From Rippkaea orientalis PCC 8801 (GTDB taxonomy: Bacteria > Cyanobacteriota > Cyanobacteriia > Cyanobacteriales > Microcystaceae), in NCBI RefSeq assembly GCF_000021805.1, contig NC_011726.1, positions 2,822,097 through 2,886,096 on the forward strand: a stretch of 64,000 bases of DNA. The letters run 5' to 3'. Both the position numbers and the translations under genes were made by a program. Positions within the stretch are counted from its first letter, which is position 1. Each line of letters opens with the position of its first letter. Positions 9,348-18,393 of this stretch are shown here, piece by piece. The notes beneath the pieces were generated by a model. That model worked only from the letters and a program-made list of their open reading frames with translations. It was not told where the DNA came from and did no database searches.

Positions 9348-9622
9348 GATTTTGAGGTTGTTTCTCTATCATAAATCAGAGATAATGTAAAGCTTAAAAT
9401 TTGATACTTTACTTAATATTTTTTAGTAATTCTTAATATCAAATCCTCAGACGAGGATAGATTTGTTATCTAAAAAGTCGCAAAGAACGCTAGAGATCCA
9501 TTTGACCTAATTTTCAACACCGTCTTTAGTGCTTCTGATTAGCTGTCATAAACCAAAGGCTTATGGTAAAGTATGGACTAGGCTTGATGTAAACGCTCAA
9601 TTTAAAGGAGTTAAACCCCATC

Positions 9623-10672
9623 GTGACTATCTTACTCGCTGGAGACATTGGCGGAACTAAAACCATATTACGCTTAGTTAACTCAGAATATGCTCAGAAT
9701 AGCGATGTATTACCCCATCAAACCACTCTCTATGAGCAAACCTATTCTAGTCAAGAATTTACCCATTTTGTTCCAATAGTAGATCGATTTTTTGAGGAAG
9801 CTAGTCAAAAATTAGGGCAACCCTTTAGCGTTGAAAAAGCCTGTTTTGGTATTGCTGGACCCGTTGTCAATAATACCTCAGAATTAACGAATTTAAGTTG
9901 GTATTTAGACGGCGATCGCCTACAACGAGAATTATCCTTAGATAAAGTGAGCTTAATTAATGACTTTGCGGCCATTGGTCATGGTATTTTAGGATTAACA
10001 TCTAACGATTTATTTCCCTTACAAAATGTTCCTTGTGATCCCCAGTCTCCCATTGCGGTTTTAGGTGCAGGAACAGGGTTAGGAGAATGTTATTTAATCC
10101 CTTCTAACCAAGGGAAGTATCAAGTTTTTCCCTCAGAAGGATCTCATGCTGATTTTGCGCCCCGTTCTGAATTAGAATTTGAATTACTTAACTACATTCA
10201 GAAAACATTTGACCTAGAAAGAGTATCCATAGAACGGGTTGTTTCAGGGATGGGAATTGGGACAATTTATCAGTTTTTACGCGATCGCTATCCTGAAAAA
10301 GAGTCAGCACCATTAAAACAAATTTATCAAACTTGGCAGCAAAAAGAAGATCTAAATATTGATTTATCGGCTGAAATTTCTAAAACTGCTTTAGGAAATG
10401 GTGATCCTTTGTGTCAACAAACGATGCAAATTTTTATTGAAGCGTATGGCGCAGAAGCGGGGAATCTCGCCTTAAAATTATTACCCTATGGAGGATTATA
10501 TGTTACTGGTGGTATCGCGCCTAAAATCTTACCTTTAATGCAACAGGGAAACTTTATGAAAGCGTTTCTAACCAAAGGACGGTTAAGTCCTTTACTCAAT
10601 AAAATTCCTGTTTATATTATTCTCAATCCTAAAGTTGGCTTAATTGGTGCAGCTTTGTATGCGGCTAATTGA
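9623..10672 (+). CDS. glk: Glucokinase
   Basis: This 349-aa protein phosphorylates glucose with ATP at the entry of glycolysis and the oxidative pentose phosphate route. The phosphate-1 motif LAGDIGGTKT lies at residues 5-14. The sugar-contact segment 'SLINDFAAIGHGI' carries the catalytic Asp, followed by 'AVLGAGTGLGE' (ATP contact) and the C-terminal 'YGGLYVTGGIAPKI'. Its length is typical of the bacterial Glk family (PF02685), not the ROK family. The start is GTG with a good AAGGAG at 9605-9610; no ATG near it preserves the DIGGTK motif. It appears monocistronic. Confidence 0.93.
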   Translation: MTILLAGDIGGTKTILRLVNSEYAQNSDVLPHQTTLYEQTYSSQEFTHFVPIVDRFFEEASQKLGQPFSVEKACFGIAGPVVNNTSELTNLSWYLDGDRLQRELSLDKVSLINDFAAIGHGILGLTSNDLFPLQNVPCDPQSPIAVLGAGTGLGECYLIPSNQGKYQVFPSEGSHADFAPRSELEFELLNYIQKTFDLERVSIERVVSGMGIGTIYQFLRDRYPEKESAPLKQIYQTWQQKEDLNIDLSAEISKTALGNGDPLCQQTMQIFIEAYGAEAGNLALKLLPYGGLYVTGGIAPKILPLMQQGNFMKAFLTKGRLSPLLNKIPVYIILNPKVGLIGAALYAAN

Positions 10673-10917
10673 TATTTTTCATCTTTCTTTCCTAAATATA
10701 TACCTAAAAAAATATGGGGGAATTAATTTTAATTGCTGAAGATGAAGGTAAACTGTTACCTAAAATTCCGCAATTATCCCTAGTATAACTACCCTGCTTT
10801 TAGTAATTACCGAAACTATCAGAAGAATGATAATTAATAATTTTTATTCATACCGAGTAATGCAATTAATACAATTGTATGCTATATTCAAGTATGGAGT
10901 GTATAGTAGTATAAAAA
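10673..10917. promoter_or_regulatory. AT-rich upstream region of the R-M pair with a 12-bp palindrome
   Basis: The region holds ATACAATTGTAT (10869-10880), a perfect palindrome 38 bp before the GTG start of the Dam-type gene, and TATA-like hexamers after it. Such palindromes near restriction-modification starts can be operators, but that is inference. A 24-codon frame (10714-10788) is also open; I see no evidence that it is a gene. Confidence 0.35.
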
Positions 10918-11757
10918 GTGGCTAATCCTATTATAAAACCTTTTCTCAAGTGGGCGGGAGGAAAAAGACAGTTAATCCCTGAAATCACCCAAAATATGCC
11001 CAAAACCTATAATAACTATTACGAAGTTTTTATCGGAGGAGGGGCTCTTTTCTTTAGTCTTCAACCCTCCCAAGCGGTTATTAATGATAGCAATAGGGAG
11101 TTAATTAATTGCTATCAAGTAATCCGCGATCATCCTGACGCATTAATTGAAGATTTAAAAAAGCATCAAAACAATGAAGATTATTTCTATCAAATTAGAG
11201 GGTTAGATAGAAACAAAAAGAAATATAATCAATTGTCTGATGTGGAAAAAGCATCAAGAATTATCTACTTAAATAAAACCTGTTATAATGGTTTATTTAG
11301 AGTTAACTCCCAAGGACAATTTAATGTCCCTTTTGGCCGATATAAAAATCCTGATATTCTTAATGAAGCGGTGATTAAAGCAGTGAGTAACTATCTGAAA
11401 AAAAATCAAATTAACATTCTCAATGGAGATTTTGCTACCGCATTGAGTTCTGCTAAAAAAGGAGATTTTGTTTATTTAGATCCTCCCTATGATCCTATCT
11501 CTGATACTGCTTCGTTTACAGGTTATGATATTAATGGATTTAATCAACAAGAACAAAAAAGATTAAAACAAGTAGTTGATGAACTTCATGACAGAGGATG
11601 TAAAATTTTACTCAGTAATTCCTATACAGATTTTATTTGCGAGTTGTATAATGATGATTATTATAAACAAGTAAAAATTTCTGCTATACGAGCGATTAAT
11701 TCTCAGGGAAATAAAAGAGGCAAAGTTGACGAAATTTTGGTAAAAAACTATGACTAA
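10918..11757 (+). CDS. Dam-type DNA adenine methyltransferase
   Basis: This 279-aa protein matches the D12/Dam class. Motif X/I is FLKWAGGKRQL (residues 9-19), 'YYEVFIGGGALFF' contacts AdoMet, and the catalytic motif DPPYDP is at about 188-193. It transfers a methyl group to N6 of adenine; the class mostly recognises GATC, which is inferred here and not shown. The start is GTG, fixed by the conserved motif right behind it. The gene is AT-rich with no HIP1 octamer inside, unlike its neighbours. Its last codons overlap the next gene by 8 bp, so the two form a translationally coupled restriction-modification unit. Confidence 0.88.
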   Translation: MANPIIKPFLKWAGGKRQLIPEITQNMPKTYNNYYEVFIGGGALFFSLQPSQAVINDSNRELINCYQVIRDHPDALIEDLKKHQNNEDYFYQIRGLDRNKKKYNQLSDVEKASRIIYLNKTCYNGLFRVNSQGQFNVPFGRYKNPDILNEAVIKAVSNYLKKNQINILNGDFATALSSAKKGDFVYLDPPYDPISDTASFTGYDINGFNQQEQKRLKQVVDELHDRGCKILLSNSYTDFICELYNDDYYKQVKISAIRAINSQGNKRGKVDEILVKNYD

Positions 11758-13075
11758 TATTGAAAATAATATAAAAAAGAATAAAAATGATTTAGCGTGG
11801 GAAGAATTATTTGAAAAATATAATATTCTTGACACTATTAATAATAAAGGGTATTTTGAAATTACCTCAGACCAAATTAATGACGTTCGAGAAAGTCGAT
11901 TAATGGCTAAATTTGATCATGCTATTAAATTACCTCAAATTTTTCAAGATAATCAATTATCTATATTACCCATATCTCGTAATAAATATATTATTGGACA
12001 CTTTGAAACTCACCATAAAGTGAGTTATGATCAGCAGAAAGTATCTATTAAAGTTGAATTTACTCCTAATATACAAAGTATAGATTACACTAATATACCT
12101 AGCGAAAGTTTAGCATTGAATTGTGCTTTTAATACGGGAATAATTGCAAATTTATTAGAGGTTGATTCTTCTCAATGCTATTATACATTATCAGGTAGAA
12201 TGTCAACAGGTCAATTTTCTTTTAGGATCAATAATCTTAGGTCAGATAATGTATATCATTTATCAGTAAATGCTTCTCAGTGTGAGATTGATGCAGGATT
12301 TGAAACCGAAGATTTGTTATTAATTATTGAAGCTAAAAACTATCTTGTTGAAGATTTTTTAATTCGTCAGCTATATTATCCTTATCGATTATGGCAAGAT
12401 AAAATTAATAAAAAAGTCATTCCCGCTTTGATGACTTATTCTAACGCTAATAATTTATTTAGCCTCTTCATTTATGAATTTACTGATACATTAGATTATA
12501 ACTCTATTAAATTAATCAAACAGGTAAATTATCAAATTCTGCCAGAACAAATTGATCGTGGAGATGTTAGTGATATATTTGAAAAAGTAAAAACAAAAAT
12601 CAAAGAAGAAAACAGCAATAATATTCCTTTTCCTCAAGCAGATTTATTTCCTAAAATTATTGATTTAATTTCTCTGCTAAGTGATAAGGAACTAGGCAAA
12701 GAGGAAATTAGTAACTATTATGAGTTCCATATTAGACAAGCAGGATATTATCCTGATGCAGCAAAATATTTAGGTTTAATTGAAGAAGTTAAATCATCGC
12801 AAACTAAATTATTTAGATTGACGGAAGAAGGGTTGTCAATTTTAAGCTATGGGTACAAACAAAAAATATTATCTTTAATTGAGAAAATTTTAGAGCATAG
12901 AGTATTTTATGAAGTTTTTAAGACTGCTTTAGACGCTGCGGATATCCCTTCTAAAGATGAGATAATTTCCATTGTGACTCCTTACTTAAAAGATAAATAT
13001 AGTCCTAGTGTAATTGATAGACGTTCAAGAACTGTTGAAAGTTGGATTAAATGGATTTGGTCACAAATTGATTAA
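11750..13075 (+). CDS. Putative type II restriction endonuclease paired with the Dam-type methylase
   Basis: This is a 441-aa protein. A nuclease core is suggested by 'CEIDAGFETEDLLLIIEAKN' at about residues 177-196: an acidic residue, a short strand, then E-x-K, the PD-(D/E)XK pattern. It is followed by a 'RQLYYPYRLWQ' helix. The C-terminal third looks like winged-helix DNA-binding units ('FRLTEEGLSIL', 'VIDRRSRTVESWIKWI'). The start codon lies inside the end of the methylase gene, a typical R-M arrangement. I infer that it cuts the sequence which the methylase protects, perhaps GATC. Composition is very AT-rich with many AAA/ATT codons, fitting horizontal transfer. It could instead be a regulatory or non-cutting partner. 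Confidence 0.65.
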   Translation: MTNIENNIKKNKNDLAWEELFEKYNILDTINNKGYFEITSDQINDVRESRLMAKFDHAIKLPQIFQDNQLSILPISRNKYIIGHFETHHKVSYDQQKVSIKVEFTPNIQSIDYTNIPSESLALNCAFNTGIIANLLEVDSSQCYYTLSGRMSTGQFSFRINNLRSDNVYHLSVNASQCEIDAGFETEDLLLIIEAKNYLVEDFLIRQLYYPYRLWQDKINKKVIPALMTYSNANNLFSLFIYEFTDTLDYNSIKLIKQVNYQILPEQIDRGDVSDIFEKVKTKIKEENSNNIPFPQADLFPKIIDLISLLSDKELGKEEISNYYEFHIRQAGYYPDAAKYLGLIEEVKSSQTKLFRLTEEGLSILSYGYKQKILSLIEKILEHRVFYEVFKTALDAADIPSKDEIISIVTPYLKDKYSPSVIDRRSRTVESWIKWIWSQID

Positions 13076-13122
13076 TTATGGTAAAATAATACTGAATAAA
13101 TCGTTCCGAATGATAGCAAGAA

Positions 13123-13572
13123 ATGAAACCGTCCCTAGTCTTACTCGTTAGTGGAATTTTTATTAGTGTTATTTTGGGGACAAGTCCCAGTCAAGCACAG
13201 GTCAAGACCAATCAAGTGAACGCATTAGTCGAAGCGTTGCGACAAGCAGCACCTCCGAATCGTCCCAATGATGGAATGTATAGTGACTGGCAAGTTTTAC
13301 CGGGTATTATTCCTGATTGGTCGAAGCGATGCGCGGGGAAAACAATGACCCCTGAACAGTTTGAAAAAGACCCTAAAATGGCTCGTCAAGTGGTTAGTTG
13401 TATCGTTAAACGAGAGTTACAAACGCAATGGAATGAGACAAAAAATGAGCAGCAAGCTGTCCGTCAAACGGCTTGTTGGTGGATGACAGGGAAACCCAAA
13501 GAATGTCAAAGTGGAACATTAGTGACTTATGTACAAAAAGTCCTAAATACTTATCAAAAACAACTTAAATAA
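13123..13572 (+). CDS. Secreted hypothetical protein
   Basis: I do not recognise this 149-aa protein. It has a clear signal peptide (MKPSLVLLVSGIFISVILG, cleavage probably after S-Q-A) and a mature domain of about 120 residues with four cysteines (WSKRCAG, VVSCIVK, QTACWWM, KECQSG), spaced so that two disulfides are possible in the periplasm. 'ACWWMTGKPKECQSG' is a distinctive signature. It sits downstream of the R-M pair but with normal composition, so it is not obviously part of that unit. Confidence 0.65.
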   Translation: MKPSLVLLVSGIFISVILGTSPSQAQVKTNQVNALVEALRQAAPPNRPNDGMYSDWQVLPGIIPDWSKRCAGKTMTPEQFEKDPKMARQVVSCIVKRELQTQWNETKNEQQAVRQTACWWMTGKPKECQSGTLVTYVQKVLNTYQKQLK

Positions 13573-13707
13573 ATCCTAAATCTGATCAATTTGCCGAGTG
13601 GATAAAACTCAAGTTAGCTTAGTTCTCGTAACAAGCGGAAATCTAGAACCTGTTCATTCTTAAATTAACAACAAATAGGGGTCAACGGTTATTGACCCCT
13701 ACTGTTT

Positions 13708-15825
13708 CTAAACTTTTGCTGCTACCTGATAAGGAGAAGTTAACTTATCTAATTGTTGCACCAATAAACTGAGGAATAATCCCACATCCGTCACGATACC
13801 CACGGACTCAACTGAACCGCGATCGCTTAATTTCGTGACCACTGCCGGGTTAATATCCACACAAACCATTTTTACCCCTGCCGGAGTCATATTACCGACC
13901 CCAATGGAGTGTAACATGGTGGATAACATCAAAATCATCTCAGAACCCTTGAGAACTTCTGAATATTGAGCCTGAGCCTTAATTAAGTCCATTTCCGTAT
14001 CGGGTAAGGGACCATCATCCCGAATAGAACCTGCTAGGACAAAGGGAACGTTATGTTTAACGCATTCATACATTACCCCTTGAGTTATGACCCCATTTTC
14101 CACCGCTTGAGCGATGCTACCATAACGGCGAATGGTATTAATCACCTTGAGGTGGTGACGATGACCTCCCCTGACAGGAACTCCCCGTTGCATATCTACG
14201 CCTAAAGACGTACCCATCATAGCCTGTTCGATATCGTGAACCGCGATCGCATTTCCCCCTAACAGAGCGTGAACGTAGCCATTGCGGATAAGATGGGCTA
14301 AGTGTTGGGCTCCTCCGGTATGGATGACCACAGGACCGGCTGTAACCGCCACTTTACCGCCTTGATCCCGAATTTGGCGCATTTCCCAGGCAATTTGTTC
14401 GACTAACAACTCCACCCGTCGTTCACTGGAGACCCCTGCCCCCATAAAGGTAAACTCTTTCTTAGCGTTGCGCTGTTCGCGGTCTTCAGGTTGACGAATG
14501 GTACGGATACCTTCTACCCCAACCATAACGCGATCGCCCGCTTTGAGATCCCGCAATAACTTACATTGAGCCGTTGCGCCTGTTTCCGTCGGTTGCACGA
14601 CAATAGCAGCATCCATGCGTTGATTGTCTACTTTAATCCATTCACAATTAAAGCGTACTTCCGTTGGATAGATAGTGCTAACGTAGAAGTCATCAGGGGC
14701 AACCCCATCTTGTGTCACGACTTCGGTATTGACATCACAAATTTCTTGAGGACGGGCTACCGCACCGAGATCGATCAACTCCGTCATGATCTCTTCCATG
14801 ATCTCCCGCGAAGGAGCCGATACCCGAACTTCTGCGGCCGAGGTACTTTGCCGTTCTACCCCTAAATTGAAATTCATTACCTTGAAACTGCCCCCATTTT
14901 CGACAATGAGATCGAGGGCAGTATTCATCAGTCCAGCATCGAGCAGATGACCTTCGAGTTGAATAATGCGGCTTTCGATGGGAACATTAGCGTGAACGTA
15001 GTCGAGGACGGGTTCTGTCACCCGTAGGGTTAAACATTTGGCTGCCCCTCCGGCTTTAAGAAATTCCGTTAATGAGGTTTGTACCACCTCAAAACCGACA
15101 TCGGTTAAGCGTTTTTGGAGTCCATCGCTGATTTTATTCATGACGATGGTGGAATTGATATTGACCGCGTTACAAGCAAAATTGACGGCATCGGGTTCTT
15201 CTACCACAATGCGTTTTTCGGCGGGTATTCTCAGTTCAATGAGGCGGTTGGAGTAAGCATCAAAGGCGGGGGGATAATAGAGCAAATAACCGCCCGTGAG
15301 GGGACAAAAACAGGTATCTAGATGGTAAAATCGTTCGTCCATCAACCGAAGGGAGAGGACTTCTGTGTCTAACCACTGGGCGATGTAGGGGTGTGAGTCC
15401 AATTCTGAGCGAAAACCATAGCCCGCCCATAACCACCGTCCTTCGCGGTCAAAAAGGGCATCTCCTGCACCTTCAAAGGGGAGATCGGGGGGCATTTCGT
15501 AGACAGTAAAGCCATTGTCCTCGAACCATTTTTTAAAATGGGGTTCTTCTCCTTGGCGTTCTTTGTGATAGAAACGACTGAGGACGACGTTATCCCCTAA
15601 TACTAGCCCGGCGTTGGCGGTAAATACCATGTCTGGCCAGCCTTTTTGGGGTTCTACGAGATCAACGATCGCCCGATCTTTGATAATATGATAGAGATTT
15701 TGCCATTGTTCCACAGCGCGATCGCGGGTCGATTTATGGATATTTCCCTCCATCCAAGGATTAATGACATAATCTACGTCATAATGGTCGGGGGCACACA
15801 TGAGAAAACGAATCGGATCGGTCAT
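13708..15825 (-). CDS. argZ: Arginine dihydrolase (ArgZ/AgrE), bifunctional-type
   Basis: This 705-aa protein has two parts. Residues 1-275 form the guanidine-modifying (amidinotransferase-like) domain, with active-site residues at the positions known for cyanobacterial ArgZ: N71 (TANAG), E118 and D122 (EGAGD), H168 (YHLD) and nucleophile C264 (AAKCLTL). It hydrolyses arginine to ornithine, ammonia and CO2, central to the ornithine-ammonia cycle and to use of cyanophycin nitrogen. Residues 285-705 form the LOR/SDH-type domain with a Rossmann region; in Anabaena AgrE this part converts ornithine to proline, while in Synechocystis ArgZ that activity was not reported. Which holds here cannot be read from sequence. 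The gene is monocistronic. Confidence 0.92.
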   Translation of the reverse strand: MTDPIRFLMCAPDHYDVDYVINPWMEGNIHKSTRDRAVEQWQNLYHIIKDRAIVDLVEPQKGWPDMVFTANAGLVLGDNVVLSRFYHKERQGEEPHFKKWFEDNGFTVYEMPPDLPFEGAGDALFDREGRWLWAGYGFRSELDSHPYIAQWLDTEVLSLRLMDERFYHLDTCFCPLTGGYLLYYPPAFDAYSNRLIELRIPAEKRIVVEEPDAVNFACNAVNINSTIVMNKISDGLQKRLTDVGFEVVQTSLTEFLKAGGAAKCLTLRVTEPVLDYVHANVPIESRIIQLEGHLLDAGLMNTALDLIVENGGSFKVMNFNLGVERQSTSAAEVRVSAPSREIMEEIMTELIDLGAVARPQEICDVNTEVVTQDGVAPDDFYVSTIYPTEVRFNCEWIKVDNQRMDAAIVVQPTETGATAQCKLLRDLKAGDRVMVGVEGIRTIRQPEDREQRNAKKEFTFMGAGVSSERRVELLVEQIAWEMRQIRDQGGKVAVTAGPVVIHTGGAQHLAHLIRNGYVHALLGGNAIAVHDIEQAMMGTSLGVDMQRGVPVRGGHRHHLKVINTIRRYGSIAQAVENGVITQGVMYECVKHNVPFVLAGSIRDDGPLPDTEMDLIKAQAQYSEVLKGSEMILMLSTMLHSIGVGNMTPAGVKMVCVDINPAVVTKLSDRGSVESVGIVTDVGLFLSLLVQQLDKLTSPYQVAAKV

Positions 15826-16324
15826 AATCTTTCACAAATGATAATCAATACAACGAAATGCCGTAATAACGTCAACTAGCTTCAACTAGGATTATGCTTT
15901 AACTCCTCACCGATGCTTTATTGCATTCTTGAGTTATTTAACAGGCCAACTTTCTATTATACTATATATCTAGGTTACTCCCTTCTTTTACCCTGAACTT
16001 AATCTGTATTTTAACCTGTCGAATGGGCATTACCCTCCTTACCTATTGTAATTCATTAGGATCAAGCCCTAAACTTCTTAATTTTTCTTCGAGTTTTTTG
16101 GCTGAGATAGTCATGATTATGAATACACAAAATATCTACACAAGAATCCCAGCATCAAAAGACTTTTTTCGCAGAGAATCAAGTGTAACACAAACGACAA
16201 CTTACCTTTAAAACTAAAAGAGCCAAGCTGACGGGGTGATGAACAGGTTAAAGTGTAGACTGAGGTGATAGGGTAGGGCAAATTTCACCGTCTCTACTCA
16301 AGATAGCGAGGTAACTGCTAATTG
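15826..16324. other. Intergenic region with two tiny minus-strand frames and a repeat fragment
   Basis: No clear gene. Two very small minus-strand frames lie one after the other (16043-16114, 23 codons, and 15962-16030, 22 codons). The second has a strong AAGGAGG in front of its ATG, so they may be remnants of an eroded gene pair. A partial copy of the interspersed repeat lies at 16227-16278. Confidence 0.4.
16227..16278 (+). repeat. Interspersed repeat, partial copy C
   Basis: It starts GCTGACGGGGTGATGAACAG and continues GGTTAAAGTGTAGACTGAGG, then a degraded GGTGATAGGGTAGGG. This equals the first 50 bp of copies A (7.8 kb) and B (46.4 kb). The rest of the repeat is missing. Confidence 0.7.
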
Positions 16325-17512
16325 ATGATTGATAGTATGACCAAGGATAAAGGCAATCTTCTAGTTGTTGATGATACTCCCGATAACCTCCGCTTATTGT
16401 CAGCTATGTTATCAGAACAGGGGTACAAAGTCCGTAAAGCCCTCAATGGACAAATTGCTTTAAATACCGTTTCTCAAGTGCCTCCTGATGTTATTTTATT
16501 AGATATTAATATGGCTGGAATGAACGGATATGAAGTTTGTAAAATCCTCAAATCTGATCAAGAGACTCAAGATATTCCCGTTATTTTTATTAGTGCTTTA
16601 GATGATGTATTAGATAAAGTAAAAGCTTTTGAAGTGGGTGGAGTAGATTATATTACTAAACCCTTTCAATGTGAAGAAGTGATTGCCAGGATTGAAAATC
16701 AATTAACCATTCAACGGCAAAGAAAACAGCTACAACAAGAAATAAATGAACGTCAAAAAACCGAAGAAACCTTACGGGTTTATCTCCATGCAGTTTCCCA
16801 TGATTTGCGGAACCCAGTCTTAGGACTGTCGATGGTTCTTAAAAATTTTCTCAAACGAGCTAAAATCCAAAAAACTGAAACAATTAATATTTCTAAAACG
16901 GTTTTACAACAGATGGTGGCAAGTTGCGATCGCCAACTCAATCTCATTAATTCTTTGGTGGAAACCCAACAATTTGAAATGGGAGGAGTTGCTCTCAATT
17001 GTCAACCCTTAAATTTATTTTCATTGAGTCAGAAATTAGTGACAGAATGGGAACCTATGTTACAAGAACATCAGGCAAGCTTAGAAATTCTTATTCCTTC
17101 TGATTTACCCTGTGTTAAAGCAGATAGCGATCGCCTCTGGCGTGTCTTTGAAAATTTATTAGCTAATGCCCTAAAACATAATCAACCAGGACTCAAATTA
17201 ACCCTAGATGCTGAAATATTTAATCCTGAAACATCCGAAATAGTAATACAAAATGAATCATCAAAAAGTGAATTTAAAATCAATATGATTGTTTGTAAAT
17301 TTATGGATAATGGGGTTGGCATGACTCCCGAAAAAGGCAAGACATTATTTGAACGATATCATCGGGGAGATGGAGCCAATAAAACCCTAGGGTTAGGGTT
17401 AGGATTGTATCTTTGTCGTCAAATTATTGAAGCCCATGGTGGACAAATTGGGGTCATTACCCATCCGAATGAAGGGGCTAAATTTTGGTTTACTTTGCCA
17501 ATTTTCTCATAA
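16325..17512 (+). CDS. Response regulator-histidine kinase hybrid
   Basis: This 395-aa soluble protein has a receiver domain in front (residues 10-128: acidic pair VVDD, phospho-acceptor D60 in LLDINMAG, Thr/Ser in FISALDD, Lys in ITKPF), then a short coiled coil, a HisKA helix with H159 (AVSHDLRNP), and a HATPase_c domain (N box 'ENLLANALKHN', G1 'DNGVGMTPE', G2 'GLGLGLYLCRQIIEAHGG'). A receiver upstream of a kinase suggests it takes a phosphate from another kinase, or that the receiver tunes the kinase. No membrane segment and no partner gene are next to it. The ATG at 16325 is preferred; a TTG three bases earlier is possible. Confidence 0.9.
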   Translation: MIDSMTKDKGNLLVVDDTPDNLRLLSAMLSEQGYKVRKALNGQIALNTVSQVPPDVILLDINMAGMNGYEVCKILKSDQETQDIPVIFISALDDVLDKVKAFEVGGVDYITKPFQCEEVIARIENQLTIQRQRKQLQQEINERQKTEETLRVYLHAVSHDLRNPVLGLSMVLKNFLKRAKIQKTETINISKTVLQQMVASCDRQLNLINSLVETQQFEMGGVALNCQPLNLFSLSQKLVTEWEPMLQEHQASLEILIPSDLPCVKADSDRLWRVFENLLANALKHNQPGLKLTLDAEIFNPETSEIVIQNESSKSEFKINMIVCKFMDNGVGMTPEKGKTLFERYHRGDGANKTLGLGLGLYLCRQIIEAHGGQIGVITHPNEGAKFWFTLPIFS

Positions 17513-17580
17513 TAAGTACCCGAATAAAATTAATTTTGTGTAACTCTTACTGTGTCATTTATTATTAATCTGATTATTTT

Positions 17581-18387
17581 ATGGAAAGTGATTGGCGTTT
17601 TATTCCCTTAATGGTAACTTCTGGACAGCTTCAGATGGCCATTGATGCTTGGTTATTAGAACAGCATTTACAAGGAAATTATCCCCCAATCTTGCGCTTT
17701 TATCGTTTTGATCCCGTTGCCATTTCCCTCGGTTTCCTACAACACACTTATCCCCCTCACTGGGAGAGTTTGCAATGGCAAGGACAACCCATTGAGCGCG
17801 TTTATCGTCCCACAGGAGGTAGAGCAGTGCTACATTGCGGAGATTTATGTTATAGCCTCATTACGTCGAATATTAAGGGAAAACGCTCAGAAATTTATCA
17901 GCATCTGTGTGAGTTTTTGATTCAAGGTTGGCGGACTCTCGGTTTAGACTTGTACTATGGTATGGCAGGACGAGGGTATATTCATAATCCCAGTTGCTTT
18001 GGAACAGCTACCAATGCCGACTTAGTGGATAGTAAAGGGAATAAACTTATTGGGAGTGCCCTACGCTGTAAAGGTCAAGGAATTTTGCAACAGGGATCGA
18101 TACAATTAGCAACCGATGTTAACTTATTCAAAACGGTATTTAATGAAACTGCCCCTAAAGCTCAATTTAGCGATCGCCTTAACGATCCCACCTTTATCGA
18201 AACCGCGATCGCTACATTAACAAAAGCAGCCGCTAATTGCTTCAACATTCAATTTTGCTCTAAACCCCTATCTAATCAAGAATTAGCCTTAATTAAAGCA
18301 TTAAACTCAATTCAATCCCCCGTCTGCAACACTCCCCACACTTCGCCCAATCTCGATATCCTAGAGAAAGATCCTACACTGCTTTGA
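17581..18387 (+). CDS. Lipoate-protein ligase A family (biotin/lipoate A/B) protein
   Basis: This 268-aa protein has the BPL/LplA/LipB fold. The acyl-pocket motif is RPTGGRAVLHCGDLCYSL (about 78-95), followed by the conserved lysine region 'GNKLIGSALRCKGQGILQQGS', where Lys forms the acyl-AMP or thioester-contacting site. It probably moves an octanoyl or lipoyl group onto lipoyl domains or GcvH. LplA uses ATP and free lipoate, while LipM-type members use acyl-carrier protein; the sequence does not decide between them. It stands 6 bp before the peptidase gene in the same direction, so the two may be co-transcribed. Confidence 0.8.
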   Translation: MESDWRFIPLMVTSGQLQMAIDAWLLEQHLQGNYPPILRFYRFDPVAISLGFLQHTYPPHWESLQWQGQPIERVYRPTGGRAVLHCGDLCYSLITSNIKGKRSEIYQHLCEFLIQGWRTLGLDLYYGMAGRGYIHNPSCFGTATNADLVDSKGNKLIGSALRCKGQGILQQGSIQLATDVNLFKTVFNETAPKAQFSDRLNDPTFIETAIATLTKAAANCFNIQFCSKPLSNQELALIKALNSIQSPVCNTPHTSPNLDILEKDPTLL

Positions 18388-18393
18388 TGATCA

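Noticed and set aside
11608-11835. Minus-strand frame across the junction of the R-M genes as a control protein
   Set aside because: It is very hydrophobic and Ile/Phe-rich because it is antisense to AT-rich coding DNA; no helix-turn-helix pattern.
14566-14865. Several plus-strand frames of 68-99 codons inside the argZ gene (14566-15879)
   Set aside because: They are antisense to a well-conserved gene with known catalytic residues and have no family match; they arise from codon bias.
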